A stretch of DNA of 64,000 nucleotides, taken from Anaerolineales bacterium. Its GTDB lineage: Bacteria > Chloroflexota > Anaerolineae > 4572-78 > J111. Of this stretch, positions 16,364-25,552 are shown piece by piece. The notes under the pieces were generated by a model, which did no database searches, was not told the DNA's origin, and worked only from the letters and a program-made list of their open reading frames with translations. The first letter of the stretch is position 1, and every line of letters starts with the position of its first letter. Location: assembly GCA_015075405.1 (NCBI GenBank), contig JABTUK010000005.1, forward strand, positions 434,001-498,000. Reading direction: 5' to 3'. The position numbers and the translations under genes were made by a program.

Positions 16364-17407
16364 TCAATCTGACAATCTCAGCACGCGCTGAGCGTTGCGG
16401 TAATATACTTTTTCCAGCACCGCATCAGGCAAATAGAGGCCGTAGATGTACCAGCGGCCCTGGCCGGGGATGCCGTGGGGGTCGGTGTTGTAGTTGAAAT
16501 ATTCGTCGTCGGTTTCCAGGAAACGGTAGTACAAACGATAGCCGGCCAGGTTTGGCCCCAAATCGGCGCCGAACAGAATCCGGTCGGCGTATTGCAGAAA
16601 GAAACGGCGCGAGGTGTAGGGCTGGCGGCCCAACTCGCTGATACGCGCCCCAATATCCACATAAAAGTTGGAGCATTGGTCGAGCAGTTGGCTCACCCAG
16701 GCCAGATTTTCGGCGTAGCAGCCCACGTGCGCCCCGATAAACGTGGTGGCGGGGTGACGCGCTACCACGTTGGCCAGTTGGGTCATGATGGTCATAAAAT
16801 CGGGAAAGGGCGGGCTGGGAAAGTGCCAGTCGGGGTGAGCGTGCAGTTCCTCCCAGCGTTCGTTGGTTTCGTCGAGAGGGTCAAAAAAGGCGACCGGGTC
16901 GGCCACGTGGATTATGACCGGCAGGTTCAATTCGCCGGCAGCGGCCCACAGCGGGTCGAGGCGGGGGTCGTCCACCGCCACCAGCGTGCCATGCTGGTCG
17001 CGCACGTGCAGGCCAAACGGCTTCCAGATTTTGAGGCCCTGCGCGCCCCAACCCGCTTGTACTCGCAGGCGCTCGGCGGCCCACTCGCCAAAGCGGTCGC
17101 CGTGGTTGGGCCATGCAGCCCAATCCACCCCACCAAAAACCTGAAAGCGCTCCGGCGCAGCCGCTTTGAAGTAATCCAGGTGATGCTGGAGAATCGCCTC
17201 GCCCCAACCGCCGTCGAGGTCAACATAAAGCTGCACCTGGGCTTCGTCCAGCACATCCAGCAGCGCCGCCACCGGCCGCTTGTCCCAGCCGCCGCCAAAC
17301 GGCTCGGCCAGGTGGTTGTGGGCGTCAATCACCGGAAAGCGAGGGTTGGTTACGGGGGTCTTTTTGGTGACCAATACCGGGCGGGGGCGATAATCGGTGA
17401 GTAGCAT
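16364..17407 (-). CDS. Amidohydrolase 2 family metal-dependent hydrolase
   Basis: This 347-residue TIM-barrel hydrolase has the metal-binding strand VIDAHNHLAEP at the N-terminus. Later histidines are in VIIHVADP and FIGAHVGCYAEN, and a late Asp is in ILFGADLGPNL. These are the usual metal ligands of the PF04909-type fold, where substrates are often carboxylic acids or lactones. ATG 17407 is chosen because AGGAG lies 6-7 nt upstream. A longer reading from 17452 would take its first 15 residues from the family C repeat. Confidence 0.85.
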   Translation of the reverse strand: MLLTDYRPRPVLVTKKTPVTNPRFPVIDAHNHLAEPFGGGWDKRPVAALLDVLDEAQVQLYVDLDGGWGEAILQHHLDYFKAAAPERFQVFGGVDWAAWPNHGDRFGEWAAERLRVQAGWGAQGLKIWKPFGLHVRDQHGTLVAVDDPRLDPLWAAAGELNLPVIIHVADPVAFFDPLDETNERWEELHAHPDWHFPSPPFPDFMTIMTQLANVVARHPATTFIGAHVGCYAENLAWVSQLLDQCSNFYVDIGARISELGRQPYTSRRFFLQYADRILFGADLGPNLAGYRLYYRFLETDDEYFNYNTDPHGIPGQGRWYIYGLYLPDAVLEKVYYRNAQRVLRLSD

Positions 17408-17422
17408 CTTTGCTCCTAAAAA

Positions 17423-17493
17423 AGTAGACAGTAGACAGTAGACGGTAGACAAGGGTTAGAAACCCCTGCTACTCTGCTACCCTGTTACTTTGT
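17423..17493. repeat. Interspersed repeat, family C/B hybrid (TAGACAG and CTGCTAC words)
   Basis: AGTAGACAGTAGACAGTAGA words occupy the left arm, and CTGCTACTCTGCTACC words the right arm. The arms are of two families, which suggests assembly from interchangeable pieces. A close copy is at 26167-26232. Confidence 0.8.
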
Positions 17494-17556
17494 ATAGTAC
17501 GATTATCAATGAACCTTTGTCAAATTCAGCGGGAACAAAGCGAAAATCAAAGGTGA

Positions 17557-17585
17557 TTGCTCAATCCTGGAAATTAGTGTAGAAT
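17557..17585 (+). promoter_or_regulatory. Sigma-70-type promoter for the FHA-ABC gene
   Basis: TTGCTC (17557-17562) and TAGAAT (17580-17585) are separated by 17 nt, about 45 nt before the GTG start. Confidence 0.6.
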
Positions 17586-17630
17586 TTAGCTGCTCACTTT
17601 CCATCTTTCAAACTACATTTAGGGGGATCC

Positions 17631-20354
17631 GTGGCTCGATCAGAAAGACAGCCCACGCTAAACATTGCGCTGGACGCCAAGCTGCAAAAACCGCCCGTCG
17701 AGAGTACCCCCCACTGCCCCTACTGTAAAAAAGAGTTGGAGTCGCCCGACGAGACGGCCTGCCCCCACTGCGGGCTGCCCATCCGCCGCCGCAAACGGCA
17801 GCGCCAGATTACGGCGCATGGCGGCGCGCTGGCCAAAATTGTTATCCACCTGCCCGGCGAAACCGATAAGGAATGTTTTCTCTCCAAGCCGGTTATCACC
17901 CTGGGCCGCGACAGCGCCAACCTGATCCAGATCGACTCGCCCATGGTGTCGAACGAACATGCCCGGCTGGAATTTACCAACAGCGGCCACACCCTGACCG
18001 ATCTGGGCAGCACCAACGGCACCCGCGTCAACGGCCAACGGCTCACCCCGCACAAAGCGCACCTGCTGGTCCATAACGATATTATCCGCCTCAGCGACGG
18101 GCGCGGCAATTCGATCAAGCTGACTTACCTGGCTCCTTCTGGCTTTAGCCACGTGGACGCCAAACATGCCGGTCAATCGTACCAGATTGAAACCGAGGTG
18201 GCCTACATTGGCCGCGGCTTCGATGCCAACATTGTCCTGTCGCACCCCACCATCTCCTGGCAGCACGCCAGGATCACCAAAATTGATAATGAATACATCA
18301 TCGAAGATGTCAGCACCCATAACCGCGCTTTTGTGAATGGCTCACCTCTGGAACAGCCACAGGTGTTGGCTCGCGGCGACGTGATCCAGATTGGCCCCTT
18401 TAACCTGATCTACCAGGGTCAGGGCCTGTTTTCCTCGTTTGTGGCCGAGCGCAATTTTCGACTGGAAGTGATCAACCTGGAAAAAGTGGTTTACCCAACC
18501 AACGGCTGGGGCCTGGCCGATACCCGCCAGGCCAAGCAGATTTTGCGCCCCCTGAACCTGGTCATCAATCCCCGCGAGTTTGTGGCCCTGGTCGGCAGCA
18601 GCGGCAGCGGCAAAAGCACCTTGCTGAAAGCCCTGCTTGGTCTCAGTCCGGCCAGCGCCGGGGCGGTCCTGATCAACGGCGATGATGTCTACGATAATCT
18701 GGACATCTACCGTCACCTGATTGGCTACGTGCCCCAGGATGACATTGTGCATGCCCAGCTCAAAGTGCGCCAGGCCCTGCGTTACGCCCTGCAACTGCGC
18801 CTGCCTGGCGACGCCGACCCGGCCGACGGCGAGAAGCAGATTGACGAGGCCCTGGCCAAAGTGGGCTTGACCGCCCAAGCCAACACCCTTATCCGTGACC
18901 TCAGCGGCGGCCAGCGCAAGCGGGTCAGCATTGCCGCCGAACTGCTGGCCGACCCCTGGATTTTCTTTCTGGACGAGCCAACCTCCGGCCTCGATCCGGG
19001 CCTGGAAAAGCTAATGATGGACACCCTGCGCGCCCTGGCCGACGAGGGCCGGACTATCATCCTGGTGACGCACGCCACCAGCCACATCATCGAAGATTGC
19101 GACCAGGTGGCGTTTATGGCCCGCGGCGGCCGGCTGGCTTACTTTGGCCCGCCCGATCAGGCGGTTAAATTCTTTAATGTAGACAACTTTCCCGATATTT
19201 ACACTGTTCTCTCTCAAACTTATACGCAAGAGGATGAAGCCGCTATCCCGCCGGAACTCCAACCGCTAATCGAACCGCCAACCAACGGCCAGCCGCCCGC
19301 CGAAATCGAGGCCGGGGTGCTGTGGGCCGAACATTACCGCCGCTCCGAGCTGTACCAAACCTACATCACCCACCGGCAAAGCGGCCAAATCGCCCATCCG
19401 GTAGCGGCTGAACGGCCTTCGGTCAGCCAGAGCACTCAGAAACAAATGCGCCAGTTCAAAATTCTGGCCCAGCGCTATCTCGATTTAATCAAAGCCGACC
19501 GGCTCAGCCTGTGGGTCTTGGGCGCGGTCATGCCGTTGATTGGCCTCTTTTTGCTGCTGATCAGCCCCGCCGAGGCCCTGGTCGGCCACAGCCCCGCCGA
19601 AATAACGGCTATTCTCGAAACCAGCGGCAGTTACAGCATTGCCGCCGACACCCAGACCGTGCTGTTTGTGATGGCCCTGGCCACGTCGCTGCTGGGGATT
19701 TTTAGCGCGGCTTATGAGCTGGTCAAAGAAGAAACGGTTTATCGCCGTGAGCGCATGCTTGGCCTCAAGGTTATCCCCTATTTTGCCTCCAAGTTTGGGG
19801 TGTTGGGTCTTTTTATGGCCGGGCAGGTGGTCCTGTTTTTAGCAGTCCTGGCCCTCAATCTACGTTTTCCCGGCATGGGGGTGATGGCCTGGGCCCCACT
19901 GGAATTTTACATTACCCTGCTGCTGACAGTGCTGGCCAGTATCGCCCTGGGGCTGTTTATTTCGGCCTCGGCTTCCTCCAAAGATATGGTCACTTACCTC
20001 ATCCTGATTGCCATCCTGATCCAGATTGTCTTTTCCGGGGCTATTTTTGAACTTTCCCCCCTGACCGCGCCGCTGTCCTATTTGACCATCACCCGCTGGT
20101 CGCTGGAGAGCCTGGGCATCAGCGCCAACATCGAACACCTGAACACCCTAAGCCAGGTGCGGGTAGAGAACGTGCTGGATACCGGGCGCGGCCTGCAAAC
20201 CCTGATCAAAGACATCGCCACGCCGATAAATTTCTATGTCAACTACACCCCCAACGCCCTGGCCCTGGCCTCGCGCTGGATTTTGCTGCTGGCCCATATT
20301 CTGATTTGGAGCAATCTGACCCTGTGGCAAATCAGGCGCAAAGACGAGATTTAG
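17631..20354 (+). CDS. FHA-domain ABC transporter (ABCG-like half transporter) with zinc ribbon
   Basis: Order in 907 residues: a zinc-ribbon (CPYC ... CPHC, about residues 24-45); two FHA phosphothreonine-binding domains (about 66-160 and 185-265, the first with GRDSAN and LGSTNGTRVNG); an ABC ATPase (Walker A GSSGSGKST near 321, signature LSGGQRKR near 424, Walker B IFFLDEP near 445); and about six membrane helices (620-905) of the ABC-2/ABCG type. The ATPase-before-membrane order matches ABCG half transporters, so it probably works as a homodimer. The FHA domains imply control by Ser/Thr kinases such as the one at 1-1475. The start is GTG 17631 after AGGGGG. The substrate is unknown. Confidence 0.93.
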   Translation: MARSERQPTLNIALDAKLQKPPVESTPHCPYCKKELESPDETACPHCGLPIRRRKRQRQITAHGGALAKIVIHLPGETDKECFLSKPVITLGRDSANLIQIDSPMVSNEHARLEFTNSGHTLTDLGSTNGTRVNGQRLTPHKAHLLVHNDIIRLSDGRGNSIKLTYLAPSGFSHVDAKHAGQSYQIETEVAYIGRGFDANIVLSHPTISWQHARITKIDNEYIIEDVSTHNRAFVNGSPLEQPQVLARGDVIQIGPFNLIYQGQGLFSSFVAERNFRLEVINLEKVVYPTNGWGLADTRQAKQILRPLNLVINPREFVALVGSSGSGKSTLLKALLGLSPASAGAVLINGDDVYDNLDIYRHLIGYVPQDDIVHAQLKVRQALRYALQLRLPGDADPADGEKQIDEALAKVGLTAQANTLIRDLSGGQRKRVSIAAELLADPWIFFLDEPTSGLDPGLEKLMMDTLRALADEGRTIILVTHATSHIIEDCDQVAFMARGGRLAYFGPPDQAVKFFNVDNFPDIYTVLSQTYTQEDEAAIPPELQPLIEPPTNGQPPAEIEAGVLWAEHYRRSELYQTYITHRQSGQIAHPVAAERPSVSQSTQKQMRQFKILAQRYLDLIKADRLSLWVLGAVMPLIGLFLLLISPAEALVGHSPAEITAILETSGSYSIAADTQTVLFVMALATSLLGIFSAAYELVKEETVYRRERMLGLKVIPYFASKFGVLGLFMAGQVVLFLAVLALNLRFPGMGVMAWAPLEFYITLLLTVLASIALGLFISASASSKDMVTYLILIAILIQIVFSGAIFELSPLTAPLSYLTITRWSLESLGISANIEHLNTLSQVRVENVLDTGRGLQTLIKDIATPINFYVNYTPNALALASRWILLLAHILIWSNLTLWQIRRKDEI

Positions 20355-20431
20355 GTTTGGACACTCGGTTTCTCCTATTTAAAAAGTAGTTAGGGGGCGT
20401 AGCCGTACCGGTCCCCAATCCAAATTTCCAG

Positions 20432-20460
20432 TTGACGCGATAGCTCACTTGTTCTATAAT
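20432..20460 (+). promoter_or_regulatory. Near-consensus sigma-70 promoter for the VOC gene
   Basis: TTGACG (20432-20437), 17-nt spacer, TATAAT (20455-20460). The gene start is 41 nt downstream. Confidence 0.8.
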
Positions 20461-20501
20461 TTGATCCAACCAATAACATCACAAAATATAAGGAGGATCG
20501 T

Positions 20502-20873
20502 ATGGAATTGGGCGCATTTTCGGTAAGTTTAAATGTCAAAGATATTGAAGTTTCTAAGTCTTTTTACGAGAAACTGGGTTTCCAGGTTTTTATGGGAGAT
20601 ACAGCCCAGAATTGGTTGATAATGCAGAATGGGGGTCATACCATTGGACTATTTCAGGGCATGTTCGAGAAAAATATTTTGACCTTCAATCCCGGTTGGG
20701 ACCAAAATGGCAATACGCTTGATTCTTTCACAGACGTACGCGACCTTCAGCGAGAGCTTAAAGCGCGGGGTTTGAAGATTGAGAGTGAAGCCGATGAGAG
20801 CGTGACCGGACCGGCGAGTTTTATGGTCATTGACCCTGACGGAAATCCAATTTTGATTGATCAGCACTTGTGA
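20502..20873 (+). CDS. VOC superfamily (glyoxalase-like) protein
   Basis: This 123-residue single beta-alpha-beta-beta-beta module starts FSVSLNVKDIEVSKSFYEKLGF and ends FMVIDPDGNPILID, the standard VOC/glyoxalase half-fold. The acidic ligand typical of metal-binding members is replaced (ILID rather than xxxE), so catalysis is uncertain. It may bind rather than convert a ligand. AAGGAGG lies 6 nt before ATG 20502. It has its own strong promoter and looks monocistronic. Confidence 0.9.
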   Translation: MELGAFSVSLNVKDIEVSKSFYEKLGFQVFMGDTAQNWLIMQNGGHTIGLFQGMFEKNILTFNPGWDQNGNTLDSFTDVRDLQRELKARGLKIESEADESVTGPASFMVIDPDGNPILIDQHL

Positions 20874-21042
20874 GCACGCCTTGAACAATAAGGTGGCGCA
20901 TTGCAAATTTGCCAGTAAACGTGACATTAAGGTGGCGGCCAATCCGAGTTGCCGCCGCAGGGTGGTTTTGGTAACAACAGATAAATTGCGGCATGACAGA
21001 GAGCATTCGGAAACCCCAGACGCAATCTTGCCACCGGCGCTC

Positions 21043-21065
21043 GTCCGGCGATGAAGTCGCCGGAC
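21043..21065. other. Perfect 9-bp hairpin
   Basis: GTCCGGCGA and TCGCCGGAC flank a 5-nt TGAAG loop, in the 260-bp gap between the VOC gene and the subtilase. It is followed by TATAAAATAG rather than a T-run. It may be a weak terminator or an mRNA-stability hairpin. I see nothing else in this gap. Confidence 0.6.
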
Positions 21066-21133
21066 TATAAAATAGCGCCCGATTATCGTTTTTGACGCTC
21101 AAATCCGGTAATGCGTCTGGAAGGCTGGAAGAT

Positions 21134-22927
21134 ATGAAGCGTAAATCAAACTCGAATATTCTTCTCCCGCTTGTAATTGTAGTTGTCCTGGCTGTCGGCA
21201 TCGGCGCTTATTTATTGGCCCAGGGAGGCAGCCTGACCCCGCAGCCAAGCGCCGACGCTACCCCGACCCAGCCGACTCTGCAACTCCCCACCCTCCAATT
21301 GACTCCCCCCGCTTCGCTCTCCGAACTCTCGGCCCAGGTCGCCGCCGACTACCCCCAACTGGCCCAACTGCTCGAAAACCCCGAACTCGGTTCGGTTTAC
21401 AAGGATTTTTACATCACCTACCAGAACGCCGGGCAGGAAGCCGCCCTGGCCTTGGCTCGCCAGCGCGGTATCCTCAACGAAAATGACGACGTGGTGATGA
21501 CCCTCATTCTCGATTCGGCGGAGCAAACGCCCGCCCTGGTGACTGAACTGGAAGCCGAAGGGGTGATCGTCGAAAGCAGCTACCAGGACCGGATCAACAT
21601 CATCATTCCCACCCAGCTCATTCTGGAGCAAATTGACGCCACCGAGCCGGAGCTGATTGTCGAGCGGATTGCCAATTTGGAGCACGTCATCAGCCTGCAA
21701 CTGCCCAACAAGCTGTCGGCGGATCAGGGCGGCTACGCTGGTGAGGGGGTCGCCGTGACCCTGGCCAATGAGTGGCAGGGGCAGGGTTTTACCGGGCAGG
21801 GGGTTAAAGTCGGCGTGCTGGATTTGGGCTTTGCCGGGTACGAAGCGCTGTTGGGCACGGAACTGCCCCAAGAAGTGGTCATCTCGACTTTTGGCAACCC
21901 GGCGCAACTGGGGGTGCAGGTCCACGGGACCGCCTGCGCCGAAATCATCCATGAGATGGCCCCCGACGCCCAGCTTTTTCTGGCCTATTTCGATGGCAGC
22001 GAGGTAGCTTTGGGGCAGGCGGTTGACTGGCTGTTAAGCCAGGGCGTGGACATCATTTCCAACTCGACCAGCATCAGCGGCCTCAGCCCGATGGACGGCA
22101 GCGGCTTTGCCGCCGACATCGCCAACCGGGTCTATGATGCCGGGGTGTTTTGGGTCAATGCCGCCGGCAACCGCGCTGACGAGCATTATCGCGGCGTTTT
22201 CCAGGACAGCAACGGCGACACCCTGCATGAGTTCGCCCCAGAAGTGACGGCTCTGCCCTTCACTATGAAGGCGGGCGCGGCCAGCTATCTGATTTTGAGT
22301 TGGAATGATTGGGCCGCCCGCAATCAGGATTATGACCTGATTCTGTTCGACAAGAACGGCAACTTATTGGCTAAAGCCGAGGATTTCCAGAGCGGCCAGC
22401 CCGGCCAGCGCTCCGCCGAGGTCATCTTTTACCAGTTTGCCAAAACCGACACCTATCTACTGGCCGTTCAAAATCGGGGCGGGGCGGCTCGGGGCGACGC
22501 CACCCTGGACCTGTTTGTTTACAACGGCCAGATTCCCCCGGAATTTATGCACCCCGAAGCCAGCCTGGGCACGCCTGCCGATGCCCGCGGCGCGTTTACC
22601 GTAGGCGCGGTCAAATGGTCCAACGACGCGCTGGAGCCGTACAGTTCGCAAGGTCCCACCAACGATGGGCGCATCAAGCCTGATCTGGTGGCCCCTTCCG
22701 CGGTCAAGAGCGCCTCATACTCGCCTTTTTTTGACGGCACTTCAGCCGCTACCCCGCATGTTGCCGGCGCAGCCGCCTTGATTCTGCAAGCTTTTCCGGC
22801 CTATACCCCGGCTGAGATTGCCGGACTTTTTCAAAGCCGGGCGGTCAAGCTGGGCGATGCGCTGCCGAACAACAAATTTGGCGCGGGCCGGCTCAGCCTG
22901 GGCCAGACCCCCGGCGCGTCCCAATAA
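21134..22927 (+). CDS. Membrane-anchored S8 (subtilisin-like) serine peptidase
   Basis: This 597-residue protein has an N-terminal signal-anchor (ILLPLVIVVVLAVGIGAYLLA). The catalytic triad is Asp230 (GVLDLGF), His264 (VHGTA) and Ser537 (DGTSAATPH), with NAAGN supplying the oxyanion Asn. An insert of about 150 residues between Asn and Ser contains a PPC-like beta-domain (YLILSWNDW ... YLLAVQNRGG). It acts outside the cytoplasmic membrane. ATG 21134 is preferred over TTG 21092 because it gives a normal charged N-region (MKRKSN) directly before the hydrophobic helix. Its 3' end overlaps the convergent membrane-protein gene by 35 bp. Confidence 0.92.
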   Translation: MKRKSNSNILLPLVIVVVLAVGIGAYLLAQGGSLTPQPSADATPTQPTLQLPTLQLTPPASLSELSAQVAADYPQLAQLLENPELGSVYKDFYITYQNAGQEAALALARQRGILNENDDVVMTLILDSAEQTPALVTELEAEGVIVESSYQDRINIIIPTQLILEQIDATEPELIVERIANLEHVISLQLPNKLSADQGGYAGEGVAVTLANEWQGQGFTGQGVKVGVLDLGFAGYEALLGTELPQEVVISTFGNPAQLGVQVHGTACAEIIHEMAPDAQLFLAYFDGSEVALGQAVDWLLSQGVDIISNSTSISGLSPMDGSGFAADIANRVYDAGVFWVNAAGNRADEHYRGVFQDSNGDTLHEFAPEVTALPFTMKAGAASYLILSWNDWAARNQDYDLILFDKNGNLLAKAEDFQSGQPGQRSAEVIFYQFAKTDTYLLAVQNRGGAARGDATLDLFVYNGQIPPEFMHPEASLGTPADARGAFTVGAVKWSNDALEPYSSQGPTNDGRIKPDLVAPSAVKSASYSPFFDGTSAATPHVAGAAALILQAFPAYTPAEIAGLFQSRAVKLGDALPNNKFGAGRLSLGQTPGASQ

Positions 22928-23597
22928 AGGCCAGTCCCCCGTGAACCGGCCACAGCAACCACAAATTGGGGGCATAAAAGAAAATGGTGGCGGTGAGGAT
23001 TAAGATGACGGTTTTGATGAGCAAAGGCAGCCGGGAAGCTGGCGTGTCTCGCTGTGCCCAGGCGACCAGCGCCCCTTCGAGCAGGACCCAGAGCATGCCT
23101 CCCACTACTCCCAGGTAAAGATCGCCGGTCAAGGCCCAAAAAATGGCATAATAAAAGGCCCAGTGCAGGCCGTCATAGATAATCTCTCGGATGGACCAGC
23201 CGGAGGGGAGCGATTCCAGGTTCAGTCGGGCCAATCCCCAGCGCAACCCCAACGCCAGCAGCAGCGCCGCCAGGCCAAGCCTGATAACAATGCCGCCATC
23301 GGCCAGACATTCCAGCAGGAGAAGGGTGACAGCTTTTTGCAGGTTGGCGCCATGCCCGCTCAAATCAAGGGCCATGATCGTTTCAAGCCCCTTCAGGCCC
23401 AAAAATCGAGGCGGCAAGAGGCCGGCAATAAGGGCTAGATAAGGCAAGCCGATCCCATAAATAAATCGAGCAGTGGAAGACAGCCACTGCTCGTTGATCC
23501 CGGTTTCGCCCTGGCGCTTTTGCCACCAGGCCCAACCGACCGGCAGGGCCAGGGATAAAAGGGCCAGACCTGCCAGGAGGACGCTTTGATCGGTCAC
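22893..23597 (-). CDS. Polytopic membrane protein of unknown function
   Basis: This 234-residue protein has about six hydrophobic helices (for example SVLLAGLALLSLALPVGWAW and LPLLIKTVILILTATIFFY). A loop containing GWSIREIIYDGLHWAFYY could be a CPBP-like segment, but I do not recognise a family. The GTG start at 23597 overlaps the TGA of the upstream sensor kinase (GTGA), implying translational coupling and a shared role, perhaps as a membrane partner of the kinase. The last 12 codons overlap the subtilase gene on the other strand. Confidence 0.65.
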   Translation of the reverse strand: MTDQSVLLAGLALLSLALPVGWAWWQKRQGETGINEQWLSSTARFIYGIGLPYLALIAGLLPPRFLGLKGLETIMALDLSGHGANLQKAVTLLLLECLADGGIVIRLGLAALLLALGLRWGLARLNLESLPSGWSIREIIYDGLHWAFYYAIFWALTGDLYLGVVGGMLWVLLEGALVAWAQRDTPASRLPLLIKTVILILTATIFFYAPNLWLLWPVHGGLAFIGTRRGSGPG

Positions 23598-25279
23598 GCT
23601 GCTTCTTTCACCCCGGCAAAGGGGATTTCGACCCGCACGGTGGTGCCCCGGCCCCGGGCCGACTCGATCGAGCACACCCCGCCAACGAGTTGAGCACGCT
23701 CATCAAGGTTGAGTAGCCCCAGGCTGGTGCGCTGGTCGTAGGTGGATTTGGTCGCTTCGACATCAAAGCCAACCCCGTTATCCTTGATCTCAACCATCAA
23801 GCTGCTTTTACCGGCCAGCAGATTGATCCTGATCTCGCTGGCCTGGGCGTGTTTTTTGGCGTTGCCGACCGCCTCTTCGATAATGGCAAACACCACACCT
23901 TCGGCCTCGCCGGTGAGTTGGCTACTATAGCCGCGATTGTTGACGGTGACTTTGAACGATTCGGTCGCGTTCAGCCGGTCGGCGTATTGGGTCAGCGCCG
24001 GCAGCAAGCCCTGCGTTTCCAGAATCACGGGGCGCATGGCAAAGAGCATAGTTCTGATCTCTTGAGTGGTCCGCTGGGCAATTTCTTCAACCTTGACCAC
24101 CTCTTCATAGGCTTTGGCAATATCTTCTTTTTGCAGCACCACCTTGATAAAGTTGAGCCGCATGGCAATGGCCGCGATAGATTGGGTGGGGCCGTCGTGC
24201 AGGTCGCGGGCCAGTTTGCGCCGGGCCTCGGCCTCCTTTTCCAGAATCCTCTGCTGTTCGCGCTGGAGGTCTTCAAAAAGTTGGGCGTTTTGCAGGGTGA
24301 TGATGGCTTGGCTGCAAAAGGTGGTGAGGAGTTGCTTGTGCTCTTCGTTATAAAAGTGGGGTTCGGTGCTGCAAAAAAGCACCACACCATAGGTGTTCAA
24401 CCCGGCTCGCAGCGGGGCGCAAATAGCCGAGCGGCAGCCCGGCGTTGAAGCAAAGGAGGTTAACACCCGGTCTTTTTGGGCATTGTTGGTGATGGTCGCT
24501 TCGGCGGTGCGAATGGTACGGCCAATCAACCCCTCTTCGCCCGATACGCGGCGGCCCTCGTCGGAACGGCCAATGTTGCGCCCGGCGGCTACGGTGAGCC
24601 GGTCTGCGCCGTTTTCGCTGTCGCCTTCAAAGAGTAAGACCATGGCAATGGTTGACTCGTCTTTGGTCCCAACCTCGGCCATAGCCGAAAAGGCCAGGTC
24701 AATCATCGTCCGCAGCACTTTGCGGTAGTTAAGGGTCGAACCCAGGGTCAGGGCCATTTCTGAGATAAGTTTGCCGCGCTCGGTGGCCACGCGCAAACTT
24801 TTTAACTCCGCTTCGTTATCCTGGGCGGCCAGGTCAAGCTGCTGGCGAATAAAGGGGCCGGGCAGTCCCCCGGCAATAAAGAGCACAATGGCATTGGCCG
24901 CCGCTGTCAGCAAGGCGTTGATCACCTGGATCCGGTCAATATCGCCACTCAGCAGCGGTACCAACGGCACGCCATAACTCAGAGCAATGGGCAGGGCCAT
25001 CAGCAGACCGGCTTCGGCGCTCCAGCGCAGCCCGGCCAGCATCACTGGGACCATCAGCAGCGGCAGCAGCAATTGGGCGTGCTGCGGCAGCATAATCATC
25101 AAGCCGATGGCCAATACTGCATCCAGGATCGCGGCAATTACGGCCAGCCAACTGGGGAAGAATTTGGACCACAACAGGCCGGCATAGATTCCATTCAGCC
25201 CCAGCCCTACCCCCACCAGGACCAGCAGCCGGGTCACATTGGGCGAGGGCTGGCGGCTCAACAGGCTTTCGCCGACCAC
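23594..25279 (-). CDS. NarL-type sensor histidine kinase (membrane, GAF, HisKA_3, HATPase)
   Basis: About five membrane helices fill the first 160 residues, followed by a GAF domain (about 185-345), a HisKA_3 dimerisation helix with the phospho-acceptor His in RKLARDLHDGPTQ, and a HATPase with N (EEAVGNAKKHA), G1 (DNGVGFD) and G2 motifs. The first ATG/GTG/TTG is GTG 25279, but it cuts the first hydrophobic helix. The frame continues upstream to a TGA at 25396-25394, and ATC 25381 follows GGGAGG by 6 nt, so translation may begin there (34 residues more). No response regulator gene is adjacent; the coupled membrane protein follows. Confidence 0.9.
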   Translation of the reverse strand: MVGESLLSRQPSPNVTRLLVLVGVGLGLNGIYAGLLWSKFFPSWLAVIAAILDAVLAIGLMIMLPQHAQLLLPLLMVPVMLAGLRWSAEAGLLMALPIALSYGVPLVPLLSGDIDRIQVINALLTAAANAIVLFIAGGLPGPFIRQQLDLAAQDNEAELKSLRVATERGKLISEMALTLGSTLNYRKVLRTMIDLAFSAMAEVGTKDESTIAMVLLFEGDSENGADRLTVAAGRNIGRSDEGRRVSGEEGLIGRTIRTAEATITNNAQKDRVLTSFASTPGCRSAICAPLRAGLNTYGVVLFCSTEPHFYNEEHKQLLTTFCSQAIITLQNAQLFEDLQREQQRILEKEAEARRKLARDLHDGPTQSIAAIAMRLNFIKVVLQKEDIAKAYEEVVKVEEIAQRTTQEIRTMLFAMRPVILETQGLLPALTQYADRLNATESFKVTVNNRGYSSQLTGEAEGVVFAIIEEAVGNAKKHAQASEIRINLLAGKSSLMVEIKDNGVGFDVEATKSTYDQRTSLGLLNLDERAQLVGGVCSIESARGRGTTVRVEIPFAGVKEAA

Positions 25280-25552
25280 AAACAGGGCGATGAGTAATAA
25301 CCAGATCCAGCGCAGGTTAGAGACAAGCCAATCTAAGGCAAACGTGTTGGGTTGGGTGGTATCTTTGGTCTCAGTAGTGATAGGCGGCCTCCCTCACAAT
25401 CATCCTACCAATGGGGTGAATACCGATGGCCTAAGGACCATCTTTTGTTGTTGCTAATAAATTATATCCCTTTTCCTCCATCTTCGCGAACACAATTGCT
25501 GCTTTTTATAAGATTTAAGGTAGCCAGCGCCATGCAGAAATTGTATGTACGG

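Noticed and set aside
16475..17404. Plus-strand open frame of about 309 codons opposite the amidohydrolase
   Set aside because: It is a shadow of a conserved hydrolase on the minus strand.
17408..17452. Longer amidohydrolase start at 17452
   Set aside because: The added residues come from the TAGACAG repeat, and a good SD precedes ATG 17407.
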